This document shows, piece after piece, positions 19,410-27,748 of a DNA stretch of 64,000 bases. Both the position numbers and the translations under genes were made by a program. The stretch's first letter is position 1; every line of letters begins with the position of its first letter. This DNA comes from Caballeronia novacaledonica (GTDB lineage Bacteria; Pseudomonadota; Gammaproteobacteria; Burkholderiales; Burkholderiaceae), in the NCBI RefSeq assembly GCF_900258035.1, contig NZ_OGTP01000016.1:62001-126000 (forward strand), written 5' to 3'. The notes beneath the pieces are model-generated. The model saw only the letters and a list, made by a program, of their open reading frames with translations. It did no database searches and was not told where the DNA came from.

Positions 19410-19943
19410 TTATAGCAACTCGTACGTCGTGGCCTGCTCGCTCGATACAGACTGCGTCTTGCGCGTGCCGGACGTTTCGCGCGGCTGCCGGCTCTTTCTC
19501 GTCAGACCGATGTACGGCATGCCGTGCTCGAGAAACGGACCTTCGGTCTTGCGAAAGCCGAACGTTTCGTAGAAGCCGCGCAGGCTCACCGGCGCGGTCA
19601 GGCGCACGCCGCGGCCGGGCCAGCGCTCTGCGGTCACCGCGAGCACGCGCTCGATCAGCGCGTGCGCGGTGCCGTCGCCGCGACGCAGCGGGCTCGTCAA
19701 GATCTTGTCCACCACGACTTCCGGATCTTCCGCGTCGCCTTCGTGAATACGCGCATAGGCGAGCACGGGCATCGAACGGCTCATGTCTTCGGCGGCGAAG
19801 ACGTGCATGCCGGTTTCATCGCGGCCATCCGGATCGAGATGGACATGCGACTGTTCGACGACGAACACCGCACTGCGCGCGCGCAAAATCAAATAAAGCT
19901 CACGCGCAGTGAGTTGTTCGAAATCCAGCGTTTTCCAGTTCAT
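19410..19943 (-). CDS. ElaA-type GNAT acetyltransferase
   Basis: 177 residues. Opening MNWKTLDFEQLTARELYLIL and 'RSAVFVVEQSHVHLDPDGRD' are typical of the ElaA family. The acetyl-CoA loop reads 'SPLRRGDGTAHALIERVL', and the C-terminal fold has 'VSLRGFYETFGFRKTEGP'. The last ~25 residues (RQPRETSGTRKTQ...) are polar and probably disordered. Substrate unknown. It stands alone on the minus strand. Confidence 0.88.
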   Translation of the reverse strand: MNWKTLDFEQLTARELYLILRARSAVFVVEQSHVHLDPDGRDETGMHVFAAEDMSRSMPVLAYARIHEGDAEDPEVVVDKILTSPLRRGDGTAHALIERVLAVTAERWPGRGVRLTAPVSLRGFYETFGFRKTEGPFLEHGMPYIGLTRKSRQPRETSGTRKTQSVSSEQATTYELL

Positions 19944-20327
19944 CGATTATCTCCATGCTTTACCGGTAATTACCGGCGTTGCGATGATTAGACGTTACGT
20001 GCCGGCCCGCCCGGATTCAGTGCGCCATCGCACCGACCCAGGCCGCGCGCGCCTTTCAAATAAGCCCGACCACACGCAAAAAGGCGTCCCGGGGAAAAAG
20101 ACGCCTGCCCGACGTTAAACGCGACCACGCAACAGCCCTTCGAGCGGGCCGTCGCGAGCGCTTGCACGCGTCGATAGCACTCGCGTAATACGGCACCTTC
20201 ATGGGAAAATCAGAATGCATACCGCCATCGAACGCGACAGAGAAGCACAACGAAAAGGACACTCGCTCGCACGCGCATGCGGTATCTGCGGTATCGAACG
20301 CCGGCCTCGCCGGCCCGAGGTCACGGC
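19944..20327. other. 384-bp intergenic region with an orphan minus-strand terminator
   Basis: Between elaA-like and DUF1839 genes, which are divergent. The only structured element is the hairpin at 20078-20106. A 48-codon frame on the minus strand starting MKVPYYASAIDACKRS reads straight through that hairpin, so I do not call it a gene. Confidence 0.55.
20078..20106 (-). terminator. orphan terminator-like hairpin
   Basis: Minus strand: AGGCGTC, 11-nt loop, GACGCCT, then TTTTTG. No protein gene on the minus strand precedes it within 200 bp, so it may end a small RNA or leader transcript. Confidence 0.5.
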
Positions 20328-21353
20328 ATGAGCGCGTTCCATACGAGCGGTGTGACGAATTCAGGCGCGAGCCGTTCCCGCGTCGTGTCGCTCGATCCTT
20401 TGCGCATGCGTGCGCGGCGCCATCATGCGCATGCGCTGCATCGCGGCGAGCGCATCTGGCGCGAAGCTGTCGCGCCCGTCGATCTCTGGATCGAAATTCT
20501 GCACGGCAATGGCCTCGAACCGCGCGCCGCGCTGGCGTTCACCGTCGCTCAGGACTTCGAAGCCGATCAGTTCACGCTCGGCAAGCTGCCGCTGGACGAC
20601 ATCGAAAAGCTGTACGGCCTGCAAGTGCAGGAGCTTTCCGTGTTCGATTCGCTCGAAGAGCGCGCGCTCGTGCAGACGCGCCGTTCGAACATCGTGCTCG
20701 TCGAAGTGGATGCGTTCTTTCTGCCCGACATGCGCACGGCTTCGTATCACCGCGAGCATGCGAAGACGACCATCGGCATCGATGTGATCGATCCCGATGC
20801 GCGGCGTCTCGGCTACTTTCATCACACGGGTTATCACCTTCTCGACGGCGACGATTACGACGGCGTGTTGCGTCCGCATGCGTTGCAGCCGGCGCTCTTT
20901 CCGCACGTCGAATTCGTCAAGCGCGTGCGCGAGCCGGTTTCGGGCACGCCGCTCGCCGAGGAGTCGGCGGATGCGCTGTGCGTGCATTTGCTGCGGCGTC
21001 CGATGCATAACCCCATCGCTCGCTGGCGCGCGGCGTTTCCCGAGCACGTCGATACGATGATCGCGCGCGGCGAATCGTATACGCGTCTTTATGCGTTCAA
21101 CGTGATGAGGCAGCTCGGCGCGAACTTCGAGCTGCTCGCGCACTACCTGCAATGGATGCGCGAGCAAGGCTTCGATATTCCCGTGCAGACGCATGCGGGC
21201 GCGCGCAAGATCGCAAGCGAAACGATGGTCATGCAGTGCCGGCTCGCGCGTGCGCTTTCGCGCGGACGTCACGACCTTTGCGAAGCATCGTTCGACGCCA
21301 TCGAAGACGCGTATGAACGCGTTATTCCGCCGCTTGCGAATATCGTGTGTTGA
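20328..21353 (+). CDS. DUF1839 family protein
   Basis: 341 residues starting at ATG 20328. Recognisable family segments are 'VVSLDPLRMRARRHHAHALH', 'ERIWREAVAPVDLWIEILHG', 'NIVLVEVDAFFLPDMRT' and 'KTTIGIDVIDPDARRLGYFH'. From memory, family members often neighbour carrier-protein and seryl-tRNA-synthetase-like amino acid:carrier-protein ligase genes in Burkholderia and Bradyrhizobium, and may use an aminoacylated carrier. None of those partners is in this window, so this copy is isolated. No signal peptide or membrane segment; biochemical role unknown. Confidence 0.8.
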   Translation: MSAFHTSGVTNSGASRSRVVSLDPLRMRARRHHAHALHRGERIWREAVAPVDLWIEILHGNGLEPRAALAFTVAQDFEADQFTLGKLPLDDIEKLYGLQVQELSVFDSLEERALVQTRRSNIVLVEVDAFFLPDMRTASYHREHAKTTIGIDVIDPDARRLGYFHHTGYHLLDGDDYDGVLRPHALQPALFPHVEFVKRVREPVSGTPLAEESADALCVHLLRRPMHNPIARWRAAFPEHVDTMIARGESYTRLYAFNVMRQLGANFELLAHYLQWMREQGFDIPVQTHAGARKIASETMVMQCRLARALSRGRHDLCEASFDAIEDAYERVIPPLANIVC

Positions 21354-22367
21354 GCGGCCGCGCACGCGCCGGAATTTCCCGTCGATTCGTATAAGAAAAC
21401 GCGTTCCGGAAAAACATACTTGCGGCCTTGTTTCAACGGTTTTTTCATTCGCTTACTTCCGAGTCGTATATCCGCTTCATGACCTCGTCATGTCTTCGCT
21501 GCAATTCCGGCGATCGGGATTTCGCGCGCGTAAATCGGTTCCGCATGAAATTGTCCCCGATGAAACATTTCGGGGCACCTCGCTTCGAACCAGACTGATG
21601 TTTCCAAGACAATGAATCCGACAATATGCGCGCAAACGTTTGAGGGCGAAATGCTGCTCCGCGTCGCGCGAAACGGGCTTGCGCATGCCCCATGTGCGCT
21701 AGTCCACGCTTGCAAGCGCGCTTCCCGCAGGTGAATGCGTGAGGCATCGCACGCGGACTTTTCACTTCGTGCAATGAAAGCAACGTTTCCGCTCGGGCAA
21801 CGTTCATCGGCCGACTTTTTCGCTTCCCCGCGAAGCCATGTCCGGCAAGGCTTCGCCGGGAATCAAGAGCCAATGAAAATAACCCGCGTTCGATACCTCA
21901 CGAACGCGATGGAACACGGATGAATCATTTTTCATTGTCCCTACGAAAGAAGGCGTTCCGTCGAAGGGATGTCGACCCGTGAGGCTTGTCGTACGGTGAT
22001 TGGTAGGGAATGAGCCGTCATTTGCGGAGATTGCACTGATGAAACTCTTCGGTGCTTGCACGCATTCCTAAGACCACCCATGTTCAATACTGAAACAAAA
22101 ACGCTGCGCTGCGCTGCATCACGAAAACCGTATCGGTTATGAGGCCCCGCCAGCATTGCGATTGCCCGCATTGGCACAGTCCTCGCTAACAGAGATGCGC
22201 CACCCGAAATAACGCGAAGAAAAAAATCAATTCACGCGTGATCGGGCAGCTACGGGGCTGGGAGTGATGCTTCATCGGTATGAGTCGCAAGCGACGTCAT
22301 TCGAAAACGGTCACACCAGTAAATAAAAATTGAAGCGCAACGCGCAAGTTACGAGAGAGAACAAATC
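21354..22367. other. 1-kb gene-poor region upstream of the exopolysaccharide regulator
   Basis: Lower GC than its surroundings and broken in all frames except short ones. A minus-strand frame ends with a protein-like 33-residue piece (MRNRFTRAKSRSPELQRRHD... from 21546) preceded by GGGGA, but it is too short to call. A sigma-54-type promoter motif lies at 22171-22188. The length suggests a long regulatory region for the downstream operon, or a decayed gene. Confidence 0.5.
22171..22188 (+). promoter_or_regulatory. candidate sigma-54 promoter
   Basis: TTGGCACAGTCCTCGCTA keeps the invariant GG and GC with exactly 10 nt between them and matches TGGCAC-N5-TTGC except for one T to C change. It lies ~180 bp before the Crp/Fnr-type gene. 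No enhancer-binding protein is encoded nearby. Confidence 0.4.
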
Positions 22368-23114
22368 ATGCTGACCCTCCAGTCCGACCTGCACGGCAAT
22401 CATCTGCTTGGCGCACTTCCGGCGCACGAATGGCAGGCGCTCACACCGCATCTCGAACTCGTACAACTGCGCACCGAACAATTGCTGTGCGATTCGGGCC
22501 AACGGATTCACCACGTCTATTTCCCGACGACGGCGATCATCTCGCTGCTGCACACGATGGAAGACGGCGGCTCGGTCGAAATCGCGGCCGTGGGCCGTGA
22601 AGGCATGACGGGCGTGCCCGTGCTGACCGGCGGCGAAACGATGCCGACGCGCGTGCAGGTTCAGTGCCCGGGCTTCGCGTATCGCATGAGCGCGCAGGCC
22701 CTGCGCGAGCAGTTCGGCCGCTCGGACTTCCTGCGCCGCCTGATGCTGCTCTATATGCAGGCGCTGCTCACGCAGGTCGCGCAGACGGCCGCGTGCAATC
22801 GGCATCACTCGCTGAACAAGCAACTTTGCCGCTGGCTGCTGATCGAAATCGATCGTACCGCATCGAACGAGCTGCAAGTCACGCAGCAACTGATCGCCGA
22901 CATGCTCGGCGTGCGCCGCGAAGGCGTGACGGAAGCGGCGGGCAAGCTTCACGACGCGGGTCTCATCCATCACAGCCGCGGCTGCATCAAGGTCGTGGAT
23001 CGCGAGGGCCTCGAAGCCCGCGCCTGCGAGTGCTACGGGCTCGTCAAGCGCGAGTTCGACCGTCTGCTGCCGCGTCTTCGTGCAACCGAGGCGGTATCGG
23101 CCTCCAGTGTTTAA
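22368..23114 (+). CDS. Crp/Fnr-family transcriptional regulator
   Basis: 248 residues. The N-terminal cyclic-nucleotide-binding-type barrel includes 'YFPTTAIISLLHTMEDGGSV' and 'VGREGMTGVPVLTGGETMPT'. The C-terminal Crp-type helix-turn-helix includes 'VTQQLIADMLGVRREGVTEA'. There is no N-terminal Fnr-type cysteine cluster, so oxygen sensing by an Fe-S cluster is unlikely; the ligand-contact residues of true Crp are also not obvious. It sits 12 bp before the sugar transferase gene on the same strand, so it probably controls exopolysaccharide synthesis. AGAGAGAAC precedes the ATG. Confidence 0.9.
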   Translation: MLTLQSDLHGNHLLGALPAHEWQALTPHLELVQLRTEQLLCDSGQRIHHVYFPTTAIISLLHTMEDGGSVEIAAVGREGMTGVPVLTGGETMPTRVQVQCPGFAYRMSAQALREQFGRSDFLRRLMLLYMQALLTQVAQTAACNRHHSLNKQLCRWLLIEIDRTASNELQVTQQLIADMLGVRREGVTEAAGKLHDAGLIHHSRGCIKVVDREGLEARACECYGLVKREFDRLLPRLRATEAVSASSV

Positions 23115-23126
23115 CGGCTTGGATTA

Positions 23127-24569
23127 ATGCAAGAAAAAAACCACGACTTGTTCTCATGGCTGGCACGTTTTCTGGATGTCTGTCTCATCATCGCGGGCGG
23201 ATTGATCGCGCATGAAGTACGCTTTTCCTCGCTCGATGTGAGCGATATCGAAAGGCTTCTGATCGCGTTCAACTCCGCACTCGCCCTTTTGCTCTTCCCT
23301 GCGTTCGGCGTGTACGAAACCTGGCGTGGCAAGCCGTTCGCCATGATGCTGGCGCGCGTCACGCTGGCGTGGATGGCGGTGGTCGCGGCAGGCCTTTTGC
23401 TCGCGTTTTCGCTGCATCGCATGGATGCCGTGTCGCGGCTGTGGTTCGGATATTCCACCCTCATCTCCGGCGCGCTCATCATCGCGGCGAAACTGATCGC
23501 GTGCCTGGGCTTGCGTTTGATGCGCGGACGCGGCCTGAACCAGCGCACCGTGGCGATCGTCGGCGCGCAGGGTTTTTCGCGGACCTTGCTTGCGCATCTG
23601 AGCAGCACGCCCGAGCAAGGCTTCACGCCCGTGTGCGTGCTCGACACGACCGGCGAAACGGAGCTTCGGGCAACCGGCGCGCACGGCATGAACGCCCCGA
23701 CGACGGCCATCGGCACCGGAGGCAATCGTTTGCCCGTGCTGAACGACTTCGACGAGCTCGTGGAGAAAGTGCGCGCCGAGGAAATCGATGAAGTGTGGCT
23801 CGCGCTGCCGCTGTCGCAGGAACACACGATCTACCGGTTCGTGCACGCGCTGCGGCATGACTTCGTGAATCTGCGGCTGATTCCGGACACGCGCAGCATC
23901 TCGCTCTTCAATCATTCGATGACCGATGTCGCCGGCCTTGCGACCATCGACCTGACGACTTCCCCGCTCGGCACCTTGCAGATGTGGCCGAAGCTGGTCT
24001 TCGATCGCCTCTTCGCGGCGGCCGCGCTGCTTGCGCTGTCACCGCTGCTGATCGCGATCGCGATCGCCGTGAAGGCGACATCGAAGGGCCCGGTGTTCTT
24101 CACGCAGCAGCGCAAGGGCGCGGACGGCCGGCCATTCCGCATCTACAAATTCCGCTCGATGGGCGTGCATCGCGAGAACACCGGGCACGTGACGCAAGCG
24201 ACGCGCAACGATCCGCGCGTGACGAAGATCGGCGCGTTTCTGCGGCGCACGAGCCTCGACGAGTTGCCGCAGTTCCTGAACGTGCTGTTCGGGCATATGT
24301 CGGTCGTGGGGCCGCGCCCCCATGCGCTGGAGCACGACGATCTCTACAAGGATCTCGTCTACGGCTACATGTTTCGTTATCGCATCAAGCCTGGCATCAC
24401 GGGCTGGGCGCAGGTGAACGGCTATCGCGGCGCGACCGAAAAAGTGGAGAAGATGCAAAGCCGCGTGAAGTTCGACCTGTTCTACATCCACAACTGGTCG
24501 TTCTGGTTCGACATCAAGATCGTCGCGATGACGATGTTCAAGGGATTCATCGGACGCAACGCGTTTTGA
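23127..24569 (+). CDS. undecaprenyl-phosphate glucose phosphotransferase (WcaJ-type)
   Basis: 480 residues. Four or five hydrophobic segments lie in the first ~120 residues, then a CoA-binding-like middle domain ('LNQRTVAIVGAQGFSRTLLA') and one membrane segment near 290-310 ('LFAAAALLALSPLLIAIAIA'). The catalytic C-terminal sugar-transferase domain has 'GPVFFTQQRKGADGRPFRIY', 'FLRRTSLDELPQFLNVL' and 'VGPRPHALEHDD'. It attaches sugar-1-phosphate to the lipid carrier to begin exopolysaccharide repeat units, as the Burkholderia cepacian enzyme BceB does. The remaining polysaccharide genes are not next to it; rpiA follows convergently. Confidence 0.93.
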   Translation: MQEKNHDLFSWLARFLDVCLIIAGGLIAHEVRFSSLDVSDIERLLIAFNSALALLLFPAFGVYETWRGKPFAMMLARVTLAWMAVVAAGLLLAFSLHRMDAVSRLWFGYSTLISGALIIAAKLIACLGLRLMRGRGLNQRTVAIVGAQGFSRTLLAHLSSTPEQGFTPVCVLDTTGETELRATGAHGMNAPTTAIGTGGNRLPVLNDFDELVEKVRAEEIDEVWLALPLSQEHTIYRFVHALRHDFVNLRLIPDTRSISLFNHSMTDVAGLATIDLTTSPLGTLQMWPKLVFDRLFAAAALLALSPLLIAIAIAVKATSKGPVFFTQQRKGADGRPFRIYKFRSMGVHRENTGHVTQATRNDPRVTKIGAFLRRTSLDELPQFLNVLFGHMSVVGPRPHALEHDDLYKDLVYGYMFRYRIKPGITGWAQVNGYRGATEKVEKMQSRVKFDLFYIHNWSFWFDIKIVAMTMFKGFIGRNAF

Positions 24570-24575
24570 GGCAAC

Positions 24576-24595
24576 GCGCGGCGTCCGCGCCGCGC
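24576..24595. terminator. GC-rich hairpin between convergent wcaJ-type and rpiA genes
   Basis: GCGCGGCG-TCCG-CGCCGCGC, an 8-bp perfect stem reaching to the rpiA stop codon. It lacks a T tract, so termination function is tentative. Confidence 0.35.
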
Positions 24596-25285
24596 TTACT
24601 TGTAGTCGATCAGCTCGACGCCCGTTTCCGTGCCGAGCAGACAGATGTTCGCGCCGCGCGCGGCGAACAGCCCGACCGTCACGACGCCCGGCCACGCGTT
24701 GATCTGCGCTTCGAGCGCGCGCGGTTCGGTGATCGAAAGCCCTTTCACGTCGATGATCTCGTTGCCGTTGTCGGTGATGAAAGGCGAGCCGTCCTTCGTC
24801 ACACGCACGACCGGCACGCCGCCGAGCGCCGCGAGCTTGCGGCCGATCGCCGTGCGCGCCATCGGCACGACTTCGACGGGCAGCGGGAACGCGCCCATCA
24901 CCGGCACACGCTTGCTCGCGTCGGCGATGCACACGAACACGTCCGCCACCGACGCGACGATTTTCTCGCGCGTGAGCGCGCCGCCGCCGCCCTTGATCAT
25001 GGCGCCGCTCGCATCGATTTCATCGGCGCCGTCGACGTAGATCGAAAGCGTTTCGATGTCGTTCAGATCGAACACCTCGAAGCCGTGCGATTCGAGCCGC
25101 GCGGTGGTCGCGAGCGAGCTCGACACCGCGCCGCGATAGCGCGCCTTCGACTTCGCGATGGCGTCGATGAAACAATTGGCCGTCGATCCGGTGCCGACAC
25201 CGATGATCGCGCCTTCGGGCACGTTCGCGTTCACGTAGTCGGCGGCGGCTTGGCCGACGAGTTGCTTGAGTTCGTCTTGAGTCAT
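24596..25285 (-). CDS. rpiA: ribose-5-phosphate isomerase A
   Basis: 229 residues from ATG 25285. All RpiA signatures are present: 'IIGVGTGSTANCFIDAIA', 'SIYVDGADEIDASGAMIKGG', GGALTREKIVASVA and 'FITDNGNEIIDVKGLSI'. It interconverts ribose-5-phosphate and ribulose-5-phosphate in the pentose phosphate pathway. The open frame continues upstream to 25705 but overlaps the sirB2-like gene there. Confidence 0.97.
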   Translation of the reverse strand: MTQDELKQLVGQAAADYVNANVPEGAIIGVGTGSTANCFIDAIAKSKARYRGAVSSSLATTARLESHGFEVFDLNDIETLSIYVDGADEIDASGAMIKGGGGALTREKIVASVADVFVCIADASKRVPVMGAFPLPVEVVPMARTAIGRKLAALGGVPVVRVTKDGSPFITDNGNEIIDVKGLSITEPRALEAQINAWPGVVTVGLFAARGANICLLGTETGVELIDYK

Positions 25286-25350
25286 GGGAGCGGTGCTACT
25301 TGTTGGGTAAAACTGGGATTTTATCGGAGCGCGCGCGGCGCATCCGCCGA

Positions 25351-25746
25351 TCACGCAATCGCGTGAAAGAAGCCCAGCGGATCGTGCGTGCGCGCGACCG
25401 ACGCGATGAACGCGAACACGACGATCGCGAGGACGCCATAAACGGCGCGCGCGCCTTTCGTGCGGCCTCGCTTCAGCGCGAACGTGCCGAGCACGATATA
25501 GACGACGAGGCCCGCGATTTTCGCGCCGAGCCACGCGGCGTTCGCCGAGAAGCCGACGATCGCGACCAGTGCGATGGCGCTCGCGAGCAACAGCGTATCG
25601 ACGATATGCGGCAGGATTTTCGTCGCACGCGCCGAGAGAAGCCGCGAATTCGTCAGCATCCAGATCCAGCGCAGCACGAAACCGGCGATGGAAAGTCCCG
25701 CGCAAATCATGTGGAACGCGCGCAGCGGCAGAAAGTAGTCGCCCAT
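25351..25746 (-). CDS. SirB2 family membrane protein
   Basis: 131 residues with four predicted membrane helices (near 5-25, 45-67, 72-92 and 100-120). The N-terminal 'YFLPLRAFHMICAGLSIAGF' and 'LPHIVDTLLLASAIAL' are typical of SirB2. The family is named from Salmonella invasion-gene regulation, but its biochemical role is unclear; conserved His residues hint at metal or haem contact. 13 bp after the amidase gene on the same strand. Confidence 0.85.
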   Translation of the reverse strand: MGDYFLPLRAFHMICAGLSIAGFVLRWIWMLTNSRLLSARATKILPHIVDTLLLASAIALVAIVGFSANAAWLGAKIAGLVVYIVLGTFALKRGRTKGARAVYGVLAIVVFAFIASVARTHDPLGFFHAIA

Positions 25747-25759
25747 CGTGGGCTCCCTG

Positions 25760-26596
25760 TTAGTTGGCGAAATATTTGTCGAGCAAGGCCTGGGCGATGG
25801 CGTCGCTTTCCGCGTCCGCGTTGCCCGCGTAGTCCGACGGGCGGAAGTGCATCTGGAAGGCGCTGAAGACGCGGCGCGTCTTGTCGTCCAGGATGCCGTC
25901 GGTCGCGATGTCGTAACCGTAGCGCTTCAGCTTTTCCTGCAGCGCGCGCACGTCGGCCGGGGCTTTGGGATCGCGTCCGGCGAGATGCGCCGCGACGGTC
26001 GCGTCGTCGGGCCATGCGCCCACGCCGGCATCGTACAGCGCGTGCCACGGAAAAAGCGGGCCCGGATCGATCTTGCGTTGCGGCGCGATGTCGCTGTGGC
26101 CGACGACGCGCGTCGGCGGAATGTTGTAGCGCGTGACGATATCGCGCGAGAGTTTGACGAGCGCGTCGGTTTGGGCGGGCGGATACGGCTGCCACTTTCC
26201 GTCGCTCAAGGAGCCGAGCGGGCCGAGGTTCACGTTCTCGATGCCGATCGAGGACGCGTTCAGCTCCGTCGCGCCTTGCCAGTAGCTCTGGCCGGCGTGC
26301 CAGGCGCGCTTGTCTTCGGGCACGAGCTGAAAGACGACCGGCTCGCCTCGCTCGACGCGCGGCGCGTCGGGGACGACGTAGTGCACGCTGACTTCATCGC
26401 CGGTGAGCACCGCGAGCGACTGTTTCTCGTCGATCTCGGTGTAGTGCATCACGAGGAAGCGGATGCGCGAGTCGGCGTTCCTGGCGTGGTGTCGCGTGTC
26501 GGCGATGTAGGTGCCGCGATCGATTTGGGTTGTGGTGCAGGCGGTGAGGAGGCAAGCCAGGATCGGCACGACTAGCGCTTTGTTTATATCGATCAC
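25760..26596 (-). CDS. lipoprotein N-acetylmuramoyl-L-alanine amidase (AmiD-like)
   Basis: 278 residues from GTG 26596. Lipoprotein signal ends in the lipobox LTAC (Cys near residue 20). The amidase_2 domain has 'RFLVMHYTEIDEKQS' and 'GHSDIAPQRKIDPGPLFPW', which contain the zinc-binding His and catalytic residues. A peptidoglycan-binding helix bundle follows (DVRALQEKLKRYGYDIATDG). It cleaves the amide bond between MurNAc and the stem peptide, probably at the inner face of the outer membrane. The GTG overlaps the stop of the HNH fragment upstream as GTGA, a coupled arrangement. Confidence 0.9.
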   Translation of the reverse strand: MIDINKALVVPILACLLTACTTTQIDRGTYIADTRHHARNADSRIRFLVMHYTEIDEKQSLAVLTGDEVSVHYVVPDAPRVERGEPVVFQLVPEDKRAWHAGQSYWQGATELNASSIGIENVNLGPLGSLSDGKWQPYPPAQTDALVKLSRDIVTRYNIPPTRVVGHSDIAPQRKIDPGPLFPWHALYDAGVGAWPDDATVAAHLAGRDPKAPADVRALQEKLKRYGYDIATDGILDDKTRRVFSAFQMHFRPSDYAGNADAESDAIAQALLDKYFAN

Positions 26597-26886
26597 GATT
26601 GCATGTCCCGCAGCCGACGCACGTGCATCCAGTGAATCTGCAGCGCTTCGCGGCTCGGTCGGTGTTGTGGATTTTTCGGTATCCGAAGCAAATGCCCTTC
26701 GAGCGAGGCGTATTCGCTTTCACGCAGTTCCGGAGCGATCGATACTGCGTGAGTCGCAGGATCGATCGCGATCAGCGCGCGGTCGTAGAGCGTGTGCAAG
26801 TCGGCGCGCAGCAGGAGGCCGTTTTGGATGTCGTTGGTTTGCGGGCCCATGTAGCCGCAGATGTGGGCGGCTTCGAGAACCTGCAT
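26593..26886 (-). pseudogene. HNH endonuclease, C-terminal fragment
   Basis: 97 codons. It starts within the conserved core (VLEAAHICGYMG, then 'NDIQNGLLLRADLHTLYDRA'), which carries the His-Asn-His residues of HNH proteins of the type that normally have one to two hundred residues before this point. Here the frame meets the rlmB stop 17 bp upstream of the ATG, so the N-terminal part, including the usual 'R..C..TG' knuckle, is missing. It is most likely a remnant, although a short translated product is possible because the amidase start overlaps its stop. It could equally be called a truncated CDS. Confidence 0.7.
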
Positions 26887-26902
26887 GGTAACGAAGTTGC
26901 CC

Positions 26903-27646
26903 TTACTTCTTCACCCCTCTCTGCCTCACCGCCTCAAACAAACAAACCCCACTTGCCACCGACACATTCAAACTCTCGACCGCCCCGGCCATCGGGATAT
27001 TCATGATCTCGTCGCAGGTCTCGCGCGTAAGGCGACGCATACCCTCGCCTTCCGCGCCGACGACGATCGCCACCGGACCGTCCAGCTTCGTCTCGTAGAG
27101 CGAAGCCGTCGCCTCACCCGCCGTTCCGATCACCCACACGCCCGCATCCTTGAGCTCACGCAGCGCGCGCGCCAGATTCGTCACGGTGATATACGGCACG
27201 CTGTCCGCCGCCCCGCTCGCCACCTTCGCCGCCGTCGCGTTCAAGCCGGCGGAGCGATCGCGCGGCGCGATCACCGCATGCGCGCCGGCCGCATCCGCGA
27301 CGCGCAGGCACGCGCCGAGGTTATGCGGATCGGTGACGCCATCGAGCACCAGCAGCAACGGCGTGCCCGAGATGCCGTCGAGCAGTTCGGCGAGATTCTG
27401 CGCGAGCGGCAGATCGTTCGCGCGCGCGACGATCCCCTGATGCTGAATGTTGCCCGCGAGCCCCCACAGACGCGATTCGTCCGCCGCGATCAGCCGCACG
27501 CCCGCTTCCTTCGCGGTCCGCAGAAAGTCCTGCATCCGTCGATCCTTGCGTGTGGGGTCGTACAGCACCTCCTCGATCGAGGATGCATCCGCGCGCAAAC
27601 GTGCGGTCACTGCGTGAAATCCGTATAGAACCTTGAGACGTGACAT
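26903..27646 (-). CDS. rlmB: 23S rRNA (guanosine-2'-O-)-methyltransferase RlmB
   Basis: 247 residues from ATG 27646. N-terminal substrate-binding domain opens 'MSRLKVLYGFHAVTARL'. The SPOUT methyltransferase domain has motif 1 'LLVLDGVTDPHNLGACLRVA', motif 2 'IVVGAEGEGMRRLT' and motif 3 'IPMAGAVESLNVSVASG', forming the trefoil knot. It methylates G2251 of 23S rRNA. It follows rnr on the same strand, as in E. coli rnr-rlmB. Confidence 0.96.
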   Translation of the reverse strand: MSRLKVLYGFHAVTARLRADASSIEEVLYDPTRKDRRMQDFLRTAKEAGVRLIAADESRLWGLAGNIQHQGIVARANDLPLAQNLAELLDGISGTPLLLVLDGVTDPHNLGACLRVADAAGAHAVIAPRDRSAGLNATAAKVASGAADSVPYITVTNLARALRELKDAGVWVIGTAGEATASLYETKLDGPVAIVVGAEGEGMRRLTRETCDEIMNIPMAGAVESLNVSVASGVCLFEAVRQRGVKK

Positions 27647-27685
27647 GACTGATTCGAACCTTCGCTGAAAACTTGAAAAGCACGA

Positions 27686-27716
27686 CGCGGTCCGATGCAC
27701 GAGGCATCGGACCGCG
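27686..27716 (-). terminator. perfect hairpin between rnr and rlmB
   Basis: CGCGGTCCGATGC and GCATCGGACCGCG, 13 bp, 5-nt loop, in the 102-bp gap. On the minus strand it is followed by TCGTGCTTTTC, so it could be a partial terminator or an RNA-processing signal separating the two genes. Confidence 0.5.
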
Positions 27717-27748
27717 CGTATTCGATGGCGGCCGTGTTGCGCGCCGCC

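Noticed and set aside
20056..20262. Small minus-strand frame containing MKVPYYASAIDACKRS
   Set aside because: Reads through a T-tailed terminator hairpin and no ribosome site is clear; kept only as part of the possible small RNA.
21445..21873. 142-codon minus-strand frame in the gene-poor kilobase
   Set aside because: First two thirds lack coding character; only the last 33 codons look protein-like, noted as a finding instead.
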